Source: Clostridia bacterium (GTDB lineage: Bacteria > Bacillota > Clostridia > Lachnospirales > Cellulosilyticaceae). Taken from it: a stretch of 64,000 nucleotides of DNA. Below the pieces are notes generated by a model. The model ran no database searches. It saw only the letters and a list, made by a program, of their open reading frames with translations, and had not been told where the DNA came from. The position numbers were made by a program, and so were the translations under genes. The stretch is from the NCBI GenBank assembly GCA_029239755.1, contig JARBUI010000010.1, positions 46,528 through 110,527 of the forward strand, in the 5' to 3' direction. Positions 53,623-63,661 of this stretch are shown piece by piece. The stretch's first letter is position 1, and the number at the start of each line of letters is the position of its first letter.

Positions 53623-55689
53623 ATGAAGTATATCAAAAAAATAGATATAAAAACGACTATAGACTATCTTAAGATACAGAAAGAGGATTTTAAATTACTC
53701 ATCAACATTATGATTTGCATCTTTATTTCTGTTACTATTTTTTTAAGTATTGAATGGATACATAGAGGAAGTGTACAAGTCTTAAATTTTATATCTGATT
53801 ATCCCTCTGCAGTATTACTGAATTATAATATATTACTATTAGTTGTATCTCCTGCATTACTTAGTAAACGTGTTTGCTTTTTAACGGTGCTATTAGGAAT
53901 TCCATACATAATTCTCGCAGAGGTAAGTAAGCTGCTTATAGAGTTTAGGGGGGTACCGCTTACTTGGGCTGATTTTTATAGCCTAGGAGAGGGACTTGCT
54001 ATTGCTAATCAATATCTTTCTAAGGAACATATTAAAAGAGGGTGTGCAGGCATCCTAATAACGTTGTTAATTTTGAGTGTAGGCTTTTTTATTAGTTTTA
54101 AAAACTATAAAGTGCGTTTTGGTAAAAGAATGATAGTACTGATGGCCATCTCAGCAATACTTCTTTTGGAAAGAGACTATTTAACTAGAGGTGAGGCAGC
54201 TGATAAAATGGCAGGAGATTTAAAAAGTATGTATCAGAGAAATGGATTTTTGTATTCATTTATAGACTCTTACATAGATTCCTTTAGGGAAAAAGCAGAG
54301 GGGTATTCATATAACACTGTTAAAGAGGTAGTAGGCACTATTAATAAAGACACATCATATGCTACAGGTCAAAGCGATGTGAATGAAAAAAGTACTTCAG
54401 AAACAGAGCCTGTTGTAAAACCTAATATTATTATGGTTCAGACAGAGGCGTTTTTTGATCCTACTATGATCAAGGGAACCGAGTTTAATGAGGATCCTAT
54501 TCCTTGTTTTAGAAAATATTTTAATGAAGGGTATAGTGGCGCTCTGCAAGTGCCTACTATAGGAGGGGCTACTGCAAGAACAGAGTTTGAAGTATTAACA
54601 GGAGTTAACATAGATTATTTATCGGCGGGAGAAATTCCTTATAACAGTGGACTTACTAGTAAAGAACCTATAGAGACAATAGCTTATGTTTTAAAAAAAA
54701 AGGGGTATCAAACAACAGCTATACATAATTTCCAAGGAAATTTCTACGGAAGAGACAAAGCATTTAAAAACTTAGGGTTTGATAGGTTTATTCCTATGGA
54801 GAGCATGATAGGTCTCGTAAAATATCGGCCTTTCCCTGAAGACCACATATTATTAACCTACATAAAGCGTGTGTTAGATGAAAGTGAAAAAGAAGACTTT
54901 ATATTTACTATTACCGCTGGGACTCATGGACCTTATAGCACTACGCCTAAGCCTGGAAATCAAAAGTATATAAGTGGGGATTTAAAGAGCAGTACTTTGT
55001 TTCAGCTGCAAAATTATACGTCTTTAATTAGGCGTACAGATAAATTTATTGGAGAACTAGCTGAATATATCTATTCACTGCAGGAACCTACAGTACTTAT
55101 AGTCTATTCGGATCATAATCCGAAGTTAGAGGCAGTAGACAGTCTTGGTGAAGCGCAAAGATTTAATACCCCATACTTTATCATCGACAATCAAAATAAG
55201 CTCCCAAAGAGTAAAGAAAATAATATAGAGGCCTATCAGCTATCTACAGATATTTTTAATCTAAACCACCTAAAAGGTGGTGTTATGAATGACTTTCATA
55301 CAGCATTTAAAAATAGTGAAAATTATCAAACTGAGCTTCAGCTCATGCAATATGATATATTGTTTGGTAAGAAATACGCAACCAATAATCAAAATCCCTA
55401 TTATCCAACGACAATACAAATAGGTCTTGATAAGCTGGAAATTTTAGAAGCAGAGTGGCTAGATAAGGATGTGATGATAAGAGGCAATGGGTTTACCGAA
55501 AGCAGTAAGATATTTTTAGATGATAAGCTTATAGAAACAGAATTTGTAGATAGTCATACGCTGATTGGAAAAAAGGCGACGGACACGTCAGAATCTGTAC
55601 AGGTAAAACAGATTGGCAGATACGATATGCCCCTTATAAGCTCAAATATTATTTTTTTTAAGAATTATAAAAGAAATACTAGCTATTAG
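53623..55689 (+). CDS. LtaS-type sulfatase-fold phosphoglycerol transferase
   Basis: Membrane enzyme of 688 residues in the LTA synthase family. Five hydrophobic segments lie in the first 190 residues, then an extracellular sulfatase-fold domain (about 265-560). The catalytic threonine lies in GGATARTEFEVLTG; metal/substrate motifs include QTEAFFDP, GRDKAF, AGTHGPY and YSDHNPK. It transfers glycerol phosphate onto a lipid-anchored polymer or glycolipid. The last about 90 residues form an added IPT/TIG-like domain (EWLDKDVMIRGNGFTESSKI), not part of the usual family. Ribosome site GAGGTGAG. Confidence 0.9.
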   Translation: MKYIKKIDIKTTIDYLKIQKEDFKLLINIMICIFISVTIFLSIEWIHRGSVQVLNFISDYPSAVLLNYNILLLVVSPALLSKRVCFLTVLLGIPYIILAEVSKLLIEFRGVPLTWADFYSLGEGLAIANQYLSKEHIKRGCAGILITLLILSVGFFISFKNYKVRFGKRMIVLMAISAILLLERDYLTRGEAADKMAGDLKSMYQRNGFLYSFIDSYIDSFREKAEGYSYNTVKEVVGTINKDTSYATGQSDVNEKSTSETEPVVKPNIIMVQTEAFFDPTMIKGTEFNEDPIPCFRKYFNEGYSGALQVPTIGGATARTEFEVLTGVNIDYLSAGEIPYNSGLTSKEPIETIAYVLKKKGYQTTAIHNFQGNFYGRDKAFKNLGFDRFIPMESMIGLVKYRPFPEDHILLTYIKRVLDESEKEDFIFTITAGTHGPYSTTPKPGNQKYISGDLKSSTLFQLQNYTSLIRRTDKFIGELAEYIYSLQEPTVLIVYSDHNPKLEAVDSLGEAQRFNTPYFIIDNQNKLPKSKENNIEAYQLSTDIFNLNHLKGGVMNDFHTAFKNSENYQTELQLMQYDILFGKKYATNNQNPYYPTTIQIGLDKLEILEAEWLDKDVMIRGNGFTESSKIFLDDKLIETEFVDSHTLIGKKATDTSESVQVKQIGRYDMPLISSNIIFFKNYKRNTSY

Positions 55690-55699
55690 GGAGAATGTC

Positions 55700-55708
55700 T
55701 GTTATAAT
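55700..55708 (+). promoter_or_regulatory. Extended -10 promoter of the tRNA-Leu gene
   Basis: TGTTATAAT, an extended -10 element, with no clear -35. It is 19 nt before the mature tRNA. Confidence 0.55.
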
Positions 55709-55726
55709 GATAAAGCAAAAGAGCGA

Positions 55727-55807
55727 GCGGGTGTGGCGGAATTGGCAGACGCACTAGACTTAGGATCTAGCGCCAACGGCGTGCAGGTTCAACTCCTGTC
55801 ACCCGCA
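55727..55807 (+). tRNA. tRNA-Leu (anticodon UAG)
   Basis: Type II tRNA with long variable arm. Acceptor stem GCGGGTG pairs with CACCCGC, discriminator A; the anticodon stem CTAGA/TCTAG holds the loop CTTAGGA with anticodon TAG (reads CUA/CUN). T-arm loop GTTCAACTC. CCA is not encoded. Confidence 0.97.
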
Positions 55808-55812
55808 TACTA

Positions 55813-55867
55813 AACAATAAAAGAAACTACTATCCTACTTGGTAGAATAGTAGTTTCTTTTATTGTT
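55813..55867. terminator. Bidirectional terminator after tRNA-Leu
   Basis: A perfect stem of about 21 bp (55813-55833 with 55847-55867). The right arm lies inside the last codons of the FAD oxidoreductase gene read from the other strand. Confidence 0.85.
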
Positions 55868-57643
55868 CATGGAAAAATCAACGAGTCCAGACATCATAGC
55901 ATAAACGTCTTCATTGAGTAAGGTTTTTTTATTTCGAGTATGCCTATAGGTGGTGTAATCTATAATATGAGCAGCATAAAGTTCCTTTAAACTCTTAAAG
56001 TCAGTGCCTAGGAGCTGATTGAAGACAGTGACTATTTGAGAAACTGTAAGTATTTCTTGGTTGTTAGTGGGAATATCAGCGGTTAATAACTTTATATTGG
56101 AGTTTGCACGAATAAGCGAGAGTATGCGGGATATTGTTTCAAAACTTGCAGCTTCACTGCATCTATAGTCATTCTTATAGTTATATTCCATGGACAAAAG
56201 AGCTTTTTTTCTAAGGGAAACAATATGCGGATAAGCATAACTTGATTTTTCAGGATGAACTCTATTAAGAGGAGTATCAAGTACAACGCCAGATGCTGTG
56301 AGACTTTTTTGGATGTTTTTAACATGAAGATCGCTTAGACTGCATTCTCGTACAGAAAGAGAATGAGTTAAACTATAGGAAGCTAATACCCCAGCAGCCT
56401 CTCCAAGAGCCATCCCAACAGGTACTGTGCGTGCGCTGCTATGGGAAAGAGGATCATAGCTTGCCGAGCGGCCAGCTACAAGCAGATTATCTACAGTTTT
56501 AGGAACCATGATAGTAATTGGAAGGGTATAAATGTTTCTGGAGGTAAGGATGGTTCCTCCTAGCTGATCTTTCCCAGTTGCTTGTAAATCCATAGGGTAA
56601 CTGCCGTAAGCTATCTTATTTTTAAAATCTACATTGTTAAAGACATCTTCACCGGTTAAAGTATATTCGCCAATGATCCTCACACCCTCGCGGATATAGA
56701 GTTCATCAGCATATTTATAAAGAATGGCGTTTTCAAAGCCAACAGCATGAGTATTTAAAAAATGAATAATCTGAGGAAGTTCCTTAACAGCGGCTTCATA
56801 TTTTTGTTTAATATTGTCTTGGTTAAGAGAGTCAGTATCAAATATTTGAAAAGCGTTAATAACGATAGACCCATCATTTTGCAATGAAAGATTGAGTCTT
56901 CTTAACTGAAACTCATTTGAAAGAGAAACATAGTCAAGCATATTAGGATATCCCCAAGCGACCTTTTCATTTGCGCCAGTATATATAGAATCGTCTTGGT
57001 TAAGATGACGGCAAATTTTCTGCCAGTCAGCTCCCTGTACAGAAAATACGAGTGTTGCAGCAGCGTATTTGTTTTTCATGCCTAATTCTTCACGTCCAAC
57101 TTTATAAGGGACGCCAGCAGCTCTTGCAAACTTTGCATCAACACTGGTATCTATAAAAACTTTGCCTTTAACATTGAAAAGAGTATTATCTTTAATATAA
57201 GACAGGCCAATTACTTTATCACCTTGTTTGATTGGAGTGATTTTAGAGACGTTTAGCTGGGTAGTCACTTTTTCATCTTTTAAAAGCTTTGAAAAATAGT
57301 TTTTAGTCTCTTCAATATCTATGTTTCCCTTTTCGCCAAGGTGATTATAAAATTCTTTGAAAAATCCGCTATTTACAGTTTCGAAGCTGCCGGAAGTGAT
57401 GTAATTCATATCGAGCATACTAAGCATACCAGATGTATAGAGCCCGCCTACATCATTTCTAGTATCAATTAGAAGGACATCTGCTCCACTTCTCACACTG
57501 CTTATAGATGCACTAATGCCTTCAGGGTCACTGCCGATAACAACAACATCATAAGAAAAAGTGTTATTATAAAAGCCGGAAGTGGTTATAATAGTAGCAA
57601 GGAAGGTTAATAAAAAAAGAATTCTGATGCTGATTATTCGCAT
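55835..57643 (-). CDS. FAD-dependent oxidoreductase, exported or membrane-anchored
   Basis: Flavoprotein of 602 residues of the FAD_oxidored (PF12831-like) group. An N-terminal hydrophobic signal/anchor (about 5-22) is followed by the FAD-binding start YDVVVIGSDPEGISASISS (glycine motif slightly altered) and LIDTRNDVGGLYTSGML. Later come KVFIDTSVDAKFARAAGVPY and the C-terminal FAD contact LLVAGRSASYDPLSHSSARTVPVG. Substrate unknown. It is monocistronic, convergent with the tRNA gene. Confidence 0.88.
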   Translation of the reverse strand: MRIISIRILFLLTFLATIITTSGFYNNTFSYDVVVIGSDPEGISASISSVRSGADVLLIDTRNDVGGLYTSGMLSMLDMNYITSGSFETVNSGFFKEFYNHLGEKGNIDIEETKNYFSKLLKDEKVTTQLNVSKITPIKQGDKVIGLSYIKDNTLFNVKGKVFIDTSVDAKFARAAGVPYKVGREELGMKNKYAAATLVFSVQGADWQKICRHLNQDDSIYTGANEKVAWGYPNMLDYVSLSNEFQLRRLNLSLQNDGSIVINAFQIFDTDSLNQDNIKQKYEAAVKELPQIIHFLNTHAVGFENAILYKYADELYIREGVRIIGEYTLTGEDVFNNVDFKNKIAYGSYPMDLQATGKDQLGGTILTSRNIYTLPITIMVPKTVDNLLVAGRSASYDPLSHSSARTVPVGMALGEAAGVLASYSLTHSLSVRECSLSDLHVKNIQKSLTASGVVLDTPLNRVHPEKSSYAYPHIVSLRKKALLSMEYNYKNDYRCSEAASFETISRILSLIRANSNIKLLTADIPTNNQEILTVSQIVTVFNQLLGTDFKSLKELYAAHIIDYTTYRHTRNKKTLLNEDVYAMMSGLVDFSMNNKRNYYSTK

Positions 57644-57806
57644 AAGGTATCTCCTATATACTAAAATTTGGCATTACTAGTATATAGATTTTTGAAGAAT
57701 TTTATTCCAACAAGTATATAATAAGGAGTGATTGCACAATAAAAAGAGAGATTTGTAATAAGAGACATACATTTGCTATAAATATTAAAAGGGAATACAT
57801 TACTCC

Positions 57807-57835
57807 TTGAGATTTTTTGTAACATGTAGTATGAT
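57807..57835 (+). promoter_or_regulatory. Promoter of the DEAD-box helicase gene
   Basis: TTGAGA, 17-nt spacer, TATGAT; about 60 nt of leader before the start codon. Confidence 0.75.
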
Positions 57836-57901
57836 TTAATGTGGTTATGTAAGCGGATAGAAATATTTTCACTTATAAATTAAAAATAGATTGTCGAGGT
57901 A

Positions 57902-59602
57902 ATGATCATAGAAAGTATATTATTTAATCAATTAGAAATATCAGAAGAAATTAAAAAAGCAGTAACTGACATGGGCTTTGAAGAAACAACGCCTATTCAA
58001 ACAAAAGCTATACCAGTCCTTTTAGAAGGAAAAGATGTTATAGCACAAGCCCCTACTGGTACAGGTAAGACTTGTGCATTTGGTATTCCAGCAATAGAGT
58101 CCATTGATACTTTAAATGACAAAGTACAAGTGCTCATCCTTTGTCCGACTCGTGAACTTGTTATTCAAACAGCAGAAGAGTTAAAAGCTCTATGTAAGTA
58201 TAAAGAAGGCGTTAGAGCGCTTCCGATATACGGCGGACAGCAAATTGACAGGCAGATTCTTGCTCTTAAGAAGAAGCCGCAAATTATTATTGGAACACCT
58301 GGAAGAGTTATGGACCATTTGCGTCGTAAAACTCTTAGATTTGAACATCTTAATATGATAATCCTTGATGAAGCAGATGAAATGCTGAACATGGGATTTC
58401 GTGAAGATATAGATATAATCTTAGAAAGTGTACCAGGAGACAAACAGTTTGTACTATTTTCAGCAACCCTTCCTAAGGCAATTATGGATATTGCCAATAA
58501 GTATCAAAATGATGCAGTGAAAATTAACGTGGTACACAAGGTGATGACAGTTCCTACAGTGGAACAATTTTACCTTGAAGCAAGAGAAAGTAGTAAAGTT
58601 GAAATTTTATCCCGTTTAATAGATGCGAATAACTTTAAACTTTCAGTTGTATTTTGTAATACTAAAAAAAGAGTAGATGACCTTTGCAAAGATCTTCAGG
58701 CGAGAGGTTACAGTGCTGAAGCACTCCATGGAGATATGAAACAGCTCCAAAGAGACAGCGTTATGGGACGTTTTAGAAGCGGACTTATTGATATTCTTAT
58801 AGCTACAGATGTAGCAGCACGTGGTATTGATGTTGATGACATAGATGCAGTATTTAACTTTGATGTACCTAGTGATGAAGAATACTATGTTCATAGAATT
58901 GGAAGAACAGGAAGAGCTAAGAGAGAAGGGGTGTCATACACCTTCGCTGCAGGAAGAGAACTTAGCAAATTAAGAGACATCCAAAAATATACTAAGAGTA
59001 AAATCAAACTCATTAAACCTCCAACAATAGAAGATATCAAAGAGAATAAACTCTCAGGTATATTAGATGAGGTTAAAGAGACACTTGAACAAGGTAAGCT
59101 TACTAAGTATGTTAAATATATTGAACAAATGCTCGATGAACTTGGTGATGTGAATCAAGATAATTACGCTACATCCTTAGAACTTGCAGCTGCATTTCTT
59201 AAAATGACTATGAAAAAAACAGTTATGGGAGCCTCAAAGGATATCAAAGCTGAGGATTTAAATGCAGGAATGAGTGCTGGGGTAGAAGCATATGAGGGCG
59301 ATACAGTCAGACTCTTTATCAATGTAGGTAAGAAGGATAATCTTCAAATCAATGATCTTGTTAAGTTTATTGCATCTAATACAACAATAGAAGGCAAGTT
59401 AATAGGCAAAGTAGATTTGTTAGATAAGTTTTCTTTCTTTGAAATACCAAAAGCTTACTTAGGTGAAGCTATGTCAAATCTTATCGATCAAACCTTAAAG
59501 GGCAGAAAAGTTAACCTTGAGGTTGCAAATAAAAAGCAAGGTGGTCGTGGGAATAATAGAGGTTACCAGGAATCAGGCAATAAGAAGTATGCCAGAAGGT
59601 AA
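57902..59602 (+). CDS. DEAD-box RNA helicase with DbpA-type RNA-binding domain
   Basis: ATP-dependent RNA helicase of 566 residues. The Q motif region is at MGFEETTPIQ, Walker A is APTGTGKT, then PTREL, TPGR, DEAD, SAT, and the C-terminal helicase motifs with TDVAARGID and HRIGRTGR. A DbpA-like RNA-binding domain (about 470-545; VRLFINVGKKDNLQINDLVK) and a basic Gly/Arg-rich tail follow. The family acts in ribosome assembly, RNA decay or cold adaptation. The ribosome site GAGGT lies only 1 nt before the ATG, so spacing is unusual. Confidence 0.95.
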   Translation: MIIESILFNQLEISEEIKKAVTDMGFEETTPIQTKAIPVLLEGKDVIAQAPTGTGKTCAFGIPAIESIDTLNDKVQVLILCPTRELVIQTAEELKALCKYKEGVRALPIYGGQQIDRQILALKKKPQIIIGTPGRVMDHLRRKTLRFEHLNMIILDEADEMLNMGFREDIDIILESVPGDKQFVLFSATLPKAIMDIANKYQNDAVKINVVHKVMTVPTVEQFYLEARESSKVEILSRLIDANNFKLSVVFCNTKKRVDDLCKDLQARGYSAEALHGDMKQLQRDSVMGRFRSGLIDILIATDVAARGIDVDDIDAVFNFDVPSDEEYYVHRIGRTGRAKREGVSYTFAAGRELSKLRDIQKYTKSKIKLIKPPTIEDIKENKLSGILDEVKETLEQGKLTKYVKYIEQMLDELGDVNQDNYATSLELAAAFLKMTMKKTVMGASKDIKAEDLNAGMSAGVEAYEGDTVRLFINVGKKDNLQINDLVKFIASNTTIEGKLIGKVDLLDKFSFFEIPKAYLGEAMSNLIDQTLKGRKVNLEVANKKQGGRGNNRGYQESGNKKYARR

Positions 59603-59615
59603 TTAGTGGGGATTC

Positions 59616-59651
59616 ATTCGCTTGCAAGTGTCTTATTTGCAGGCGATTTTT
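59616..59651 (+). terminator. Terminator of the helicase gene
   Basis: TCGCTTGCA pairs with TGCAGGCGA (one G-U) around an 11-nt loop, then TTTTT. Confidence 0.8.
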
Positions 59652-59831
59652 ATATGAAGAATACTTTGGCTATGTTTTGTGGATTGACTATTTTTTATAT
59701 ATGTATTATTATTCATTTGGAAGTAATTAAAAGTGCAAAAAACAGATAGGTTTTTGTAAATGAACACATTAGTTACATATCAGCAAGAGAACAAATAAGT
59801 TATTAAGCATAGGCGAGGGAGGCAAGTAGAT

Positions 59832-60971
59832 ATGGATTTTCTTATTCAAGGGATTACAGCTATTACATGGCAGCAAGTGTTAATGTGGGGTATTGGAGGA
59901 CTGCTCATTTACTTAGCTATTTGTAAAGATTTAGAACCAGCATTGCTGCTGCCAATGGGTTTTGGCGCTATTTTAGTTAATATACCATTTTCAGGGGTGC
60001 TTCATCAAACACTAGTTGGTATAGGTGATGTTAATGGTATCATAGAATGGTTATTCGAAGTTGGAATAGAGGCTGCTGAAGTACTGCCTTTGCTGCTCTT
60101 TATAGGGATAGGTGCTATGATAGACTTTGGCCCGCTTTTATCTAATCCAAAGCTATTTTTATTTGGTGCTGCAGCACAATTCGGTATCTTTGTAACTGTA
60201 GTATTTGCAAGCATGCTTGGGTTTGATTTTAAAGATGCAGTTTCAATTGGGATTATTGGTGCAGCAGATGGTCCGACATCTCTTTTAGTTTCACAGGTAC
60301 TTAAAAGCAACTATATTGGAACGATTGCCGTTGTAGCCTATTCGTATATGGCGTTAGTGCCTATTATCCAGCCTATTGCGATTAAACTCGTTACGACTAA
60401 AAAAGAACGCCGTATCAAGATGCCATATAATCCTAAAAGTGTATCTCAAACAACCAGAGTACTATTTCCTATAGTTGTTTCTATTATTGCAGGGCTTGTA
60501 GCTCCTGCATCTGTAGCGCTCGTTGGATTTTTGATGTTTGGTAATTTAATTAGAGAATGTGGTGTTTTAAAATCATTATCAGAAACAGCACAAAAAGAAT
60601 TTGCAAATATTATTACACTTGTTCTAGGTATTACAATCTCAGCTACGATGAGAGCTGAATCTATGATAAGCGTGCAGACACTTATGATTATGGGACTTGG
60701 ACTATTAGCCTTTGTATTTGATACCATCTCTGGGGTGCTTGTAGCTAAAATCTTTAACTTGTTTCTTAAAGAAAAAATTAACCCTATGATTGGCGGAGCG
60801 GGCATTTCAGCTTTTCCTATGTCAGCAAGGGTTGTACAAAAATTAGGGCTTGAAGAAGATAAGCATAATTTCCTTCTTATGCATGCTATAGGTACTAATG
60901 TATCAGGTCAAATAGCTTCTGTTATAGCCGGTGGTGTTATATTAAGCTTAGTACCTACACTTATTAGATAA
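59832..60971 (+). CDS. Sodium-translocating decarboxylase, beta subunit (OadB/GcdB family)
   Basis: Membrane subunit of 379 residues that couples decarboxylation of a biotin-bound carboxyl group to Na+ export. Typical signatures: DLEPALLLPMGFGAILVNIP, LLFIGIGAMIDFGPLLSNP, GAADGPTSLLVSQVL (ion-site region) and ISAFPMSARVVQK. Full length. The alpha (carboxyltransferase) and biotin carrier genes are not beside it; the tiny gene that follows may be the gamma subunit. Ribosome site GGGAGG. Confidence 0.94.
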   Translation: MDFLIQGITAITWQQVLMWGIGGLLIYLAICKDLEPALLLPMGFGAILVNIPFSGVLHQTLVGIGDVNGIIEWLFEVGIEAAEVLPLLLFIGIGAMIDFGPLLSNPKLFLFGAAAQFGIFVTVVFASMLGFDFKDAVSIGIIGAADGPTSLLVSQVLKSNYIGTIAVVAYSYMALVPIIQPIAIKLVTTKKERRIKMPYNPKSVSQTTRVLFPIVVSIIAGLVAPASVALVGFLMFGNLIRECGVLKSLSETAQKEFANIITLVLGITISATMRAESMISVQTLMIMGLGLLAFVFDTISGVLVAKIFNLFLKEKINPMIGGAGISAFPMSARVVQKLGLEEDKHNFLLMHAIGTNVSGQIASVIAGGVILSLVPTLIR

Positions 60972-60987
60972 GAGGAGGCCGAATATA

Positions 60988-61128
60988 ATGGATATGGTAA
61001 ATGTAATGAATTCACTGATTTTAATGGGTAAAGGAATGACCGCTATTTTTGTAGTTACTATAGTCATCTTTTTAATTGTAACCTTACTTATAAAGTTTAC
61101 TCCTAACAACTCGAAAAGTGATAAATAA
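60988..61128 (+). CDS. Small membrane protein, probable decarboxylase gamma subunit (OadG-like)
   Basis: Protein of 46 residues, start MDMVNVMNSLILMGKGMTAI, with one membrane segment (about 18-36, FVVTIVIFLIVTLLI) and a short polar tail. It begins 16 nt after the beta-subunit stop with a strong GAGGAGG site. The GKGM motif before the single membrane helix is usual in OadG-type gamma subunits, which anchor the carboxyltransferase to the beta subunit. It lacks the long cytoplasmic tail of longer gammas. Confidence 0.8.
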   Translation: MDMVNVMNSLILMGKGMTAIFVVTIVIFLIVTLLIKFTPNNSKSDK

Positions 61129-61140
61129 TATAAGAGATAA

Positions 61141-61186
61141 AAAATATACAGCCTAAGTTAAAAGACAACTTAGGCTGTATATTTTT
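61141..61186. terminator. Bidirectional terminator between the decarboxylase and folA genes
   Basis: A stem of about 19 bp (AAAATATACAGCCTAAGTT with its complement) around a 7-nt loop, with T-rich flanks on both sides. Confidence 0.92.
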
Positions 61187-61664
61187 ATTTTCTGTCCCAA
61201 ACGGTAAATTTAAAAGTATAGCCATCTGAAGTAAGGGTGTTACCAGGAAAACTTTGAACTAACTGGAATGCATCAGTGTATTCTGGAAAAGAGGTATCAC
61301 CATCTATTATCTTATCTACCATGGTAATATAGAGACGATTGGTATAAGGAAGAAATAATTGATAGATTTCACCGCCACCAATGATAAAACTTTCGGCGCG
61401 GGTACTGCATGTAATTAAAGCTTCTTCAAAACTATGGATAATACTCGCTCCATCTGCAATAAAGTTTCTATCCTGGGTAAGAACAATGTTTTCTCTATTA
61501 GGAAGGGGGCGGCCGATACTTTCATACGTTTTTCTTCCCATTACTATTGTATGCCCATTAGTTTTTTCTTTGAAGTATTTAAGGTCTTCAGGGATATGCC
61601 ATGGAAGGCTGTTATTGATACCTATCTGGTTATTTTTACTTGTAGCTACGATCATATTTATCAT
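61185..61664 (-). CDS. folA: Dihydrofolate reductase
   Basis: NADPH-dependent enzyme of 159 residues, making tetrahydrofolate. Acidic catalytic residue Asp27 in WHIPEDLKYF, NADPH-binding VMGRKTYESIGRPLPNR and IIGGGEIYQLFLP. It lies 86 nt downstream of thyA in the same direction, and together they form the usual thyA-folA pair (thymidylate synthase produces dihydrofolate that this enzyme recycles). The ATG has AAAGAGG 10 nt upstream; a second ATG three codons in is possible. Confidence 0.97.
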   Translation of the reverse strand: MINMIVATSKNNQIGINNSLPWHIPEDLKYFKEKTNGHTIVMGRKTYESIGRPLPNRENIVLTQDRNFIADGASIIHSFEEALITCSTRAESFIIGGGEIYQLFLPYTNRLYITMVDKIIDGDTSFPEYTDAFQLVQSFPGNTLTSDGYTFKFTVWDRK

Positions 61665-61750
61665 AAAGTTAAAACCTCTTTCTAAATGTTTGAATATGTA
61701 GGGGATTTATTAAAATAACATAGTGGCAGGCCACAGGGCTTACCTATATT

Positions 61751-62713
61751 TTACACTGCCACAGGAGCTTTAATAGCTGGATGCGGATTATAGTTCATAA
61801 GCTCAATATCAGTCATTTCAAAATCAAATACGCTTTTGACAGCTTTATTTAATTTAAGGGTTGGAAGAGGCCGTGGTTCTCTTGTCATTTGTAATTTTAT
61901 TTGGTCAATGTGATTTGAATAAATATGTACATCTGCTCCGGTGTAAATGAGGTCACCGACTTCCAGACCGCATTCATGGGCAATGAGATGGGTAAGAAGT
62001 GCATAAGAAGCAATATTAAAAGGTAGTCCTAAAAACACATCATTTGACCTCATGTTAAACATGCAGCTAAGCTTACCTTCTAATACATAGAACTGAAAGC
62101 AGAAGTGACAAGGCGGCAGCTGCATAAGTCCTTCATAGACAGAATCAACTGCCCACGCATTAACAAGCAGTCTTCTTGATGTGGGATTGTTTTTTATCTC
62201 GTTAATCACCCATTTGATTTGATCATAAGTTTTGCCATTTGAGCCTTCCCAGCTGCGCCATTGTTTGCCGTAAACATTACCAAGGTCGCCATAGGTTTTA
62301 GCAAAGGAATCGTCTGTAAGCACCTTTTCCTGATAACAGGCCATTTGCTCCTTGTAAACCGTATTAAAAGCCTCATCCTTTGTGGCACGTATACCGAAAT
62401 CGGTCATATCAGGACCTGTATAATCTTCAGACTGAACCCATTTTTGAAAGCCCCATTCATCCCAAATATGATTATTATTTTGGAGCAGATACCTAAGATT
62501 AGTATCTCCTTTTAAGAACCATAAAAGTTCACTTACAATAAGTCTAAAAGGCACACGCTTAGTTGTAAGAAGGGGAAAGCCTTGAGATAAATCAAAGCGC
62601 AGCTGATAGCCAAAAATACTGAGAGTGCCTGTCCCAGTACGGTCACCTTTGAAAATACCTTTTTCTAATATCGTTTCACACATCATTAAATAATCTTTAT
62701 CAGTTTGATTCAT
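61751..62713 (-). CDS. thyA: Thymidylate synthase
   Basis: Folate-dependent synthase of dTMP, 320 residues. Catalytic cysteine in [10 protein letters not shown], dUMP-binding [19 protein letters not shown] and the C-terminal [14 protein letters not shown]. It is longer than the 264-residue E. coli type because of an insertion (about 75-125) as in the Lactobacillus casei-type enzymes. Its start overlaps the esterase gene by 14 nt. Ribosome site AAGGAGG. Confidence 0.97.
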   Translation of the reverse strand: MNQTDKDYLMMCETILEKGIFKGDRTGTGTLSIFGYQLRFDLSQGFPLLTTKRVPFRLIVSELLWFLKGDTNLRYLLQNNNHIWDEWGFQKWVQSEDYTGPDMTDFGIRATKDEAFNTVYKEQMACYQEKVLTDDSFAKTYGDLGNVYGKQWRSWEGSNGKTYDQIKWVINEIKNNPTSRRLLVNAWAVDSVYEGLMQLPPCHFCFQFYVLEGKLSCMFNMRSNDVFLGLPFNIASYALLTHLIAHECGLEVGDLIYTGADVHIYSNHIDQIKLQMTREPRPLPTLKLNKAVKSVFDFEMTDIELMNYNPHPAIKAPVAV

Positions 62714-63503
62714 TTATTTTGCCTCCTTGTTGTTTGCTTAGCCATTCAAGTGCAAGCTGTACTTCATTATCCCAGTAGGAAAAATCATGTCCACCTGAAC
62801 CTTTGTGATAGACTGCATCATAACCTATTTTATCTAAATGTTTTTTAAAGGACTCATTATCTGGATATAAAAAGTCTTCAGTTCCGCAGCACATATATAA
62901 GGAAGGTTTAGTATCTAATCCGCTTGTTTCTTCTGCAAGCTTAAATAAATTATGAGGCCTTTCCTCTAAGGTACTGATATCACCAAATGCCAGTTTAACA
63001 TCATAAGATAAATCAAGTAAATGTTGATAGTCAGGAATTCTAGCAATATCCAGTGGTCCAGAAAGACTAAAAGCTGCTTTAAATTGATCTGGATTAGATA
63101 AAGCGATTTTAAATGCACCATAGCCTCCCATAGAAAGGCCGCCTATAAAACGCTTAGCAGGATCTTTAGATAAAGGGAAAAAGGTTTCACAGGTATTTAT
63201 AAGTTCCTTGCTGATATAGCTATAATAAGGAGAACCATACACCATATCTGCATAAAAGCTTCTGGCGCCAAAAGGCATGACAACAGCAATACCATGAGTT
63301 GCAGCATACCGATCAATAGCACACTTTCTTGACCAAATAGTATGGTCATCGCCTAATCCATGCAAAAGATATAAAGTAGGAAAGCCGTCAGGGGGAACCG
63401 CATAACCTCCTCTTTTGTTAGGAAGGTCTTGAGGGAGACATACATTTATATTAGTAGTAAAGCCTAGTATTTCAGAATAGTAACTGCATTGTATAAAAGC
63501 CAT
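62700..63503 (-). CDS. Alpha/beta-hydrolase esterase
   Basis: Serine esterase of 267 residues of the esterase D/tributyrin esterase family (acetyl- and feruloyl-type esterases belong here). Nucleophile serine in [15 protein letters not shown], oxyanion region [12 protein letters not shown], catalytic histidine in [10 protein letters not shown]; the acid is probably Asp near [11 protein letters not shown]. No signal peptide. In a fibre degrader it could remove acetyl groups from imported xylo-oligosaccharides (inference). Its 3' end overlaps thyA, so the three genes form one operon. Ribosome site AAAGGAG. Confidence 0.9.
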   Translation of the reverse strand: MAFIQCSYYSEILGFTTNINVCLPQDLPNKRGGYAVPPDGFPTLYLLHGLGDDHTIWSRKCAIDRYAATHGIAVVMPFGARSFYADMVYGSPYYSYISKELINTCETFFPLSKDPAKRFIGGLSMGGYGAFKIALSNPDQFKAAFSLSGPLDIARIPDYQHLLDLSYDVKLAFGDISTLEERPHNLFKLAEETSGLDTKPSLYMCCGTEDFLYPDNESFKKHLDKIGYDAVYHKGSGGHDFSYWDNEVQLALEWLSKQQGGKINESN

Positions 63504-63661
63504 AAAAAAATCGCTCCTTTAGTAGAGTGTTTACGGTTTAAGTATATCCTAAAAGGGTTAAAATGTAAAAGTTATTTGACACTCAGGAAGTTATTTACAT
63601 GCTGTTATAAAAGCTAGAAATACTATAAACTTTGAAATGTTAGACATAAAATATCACTAAA

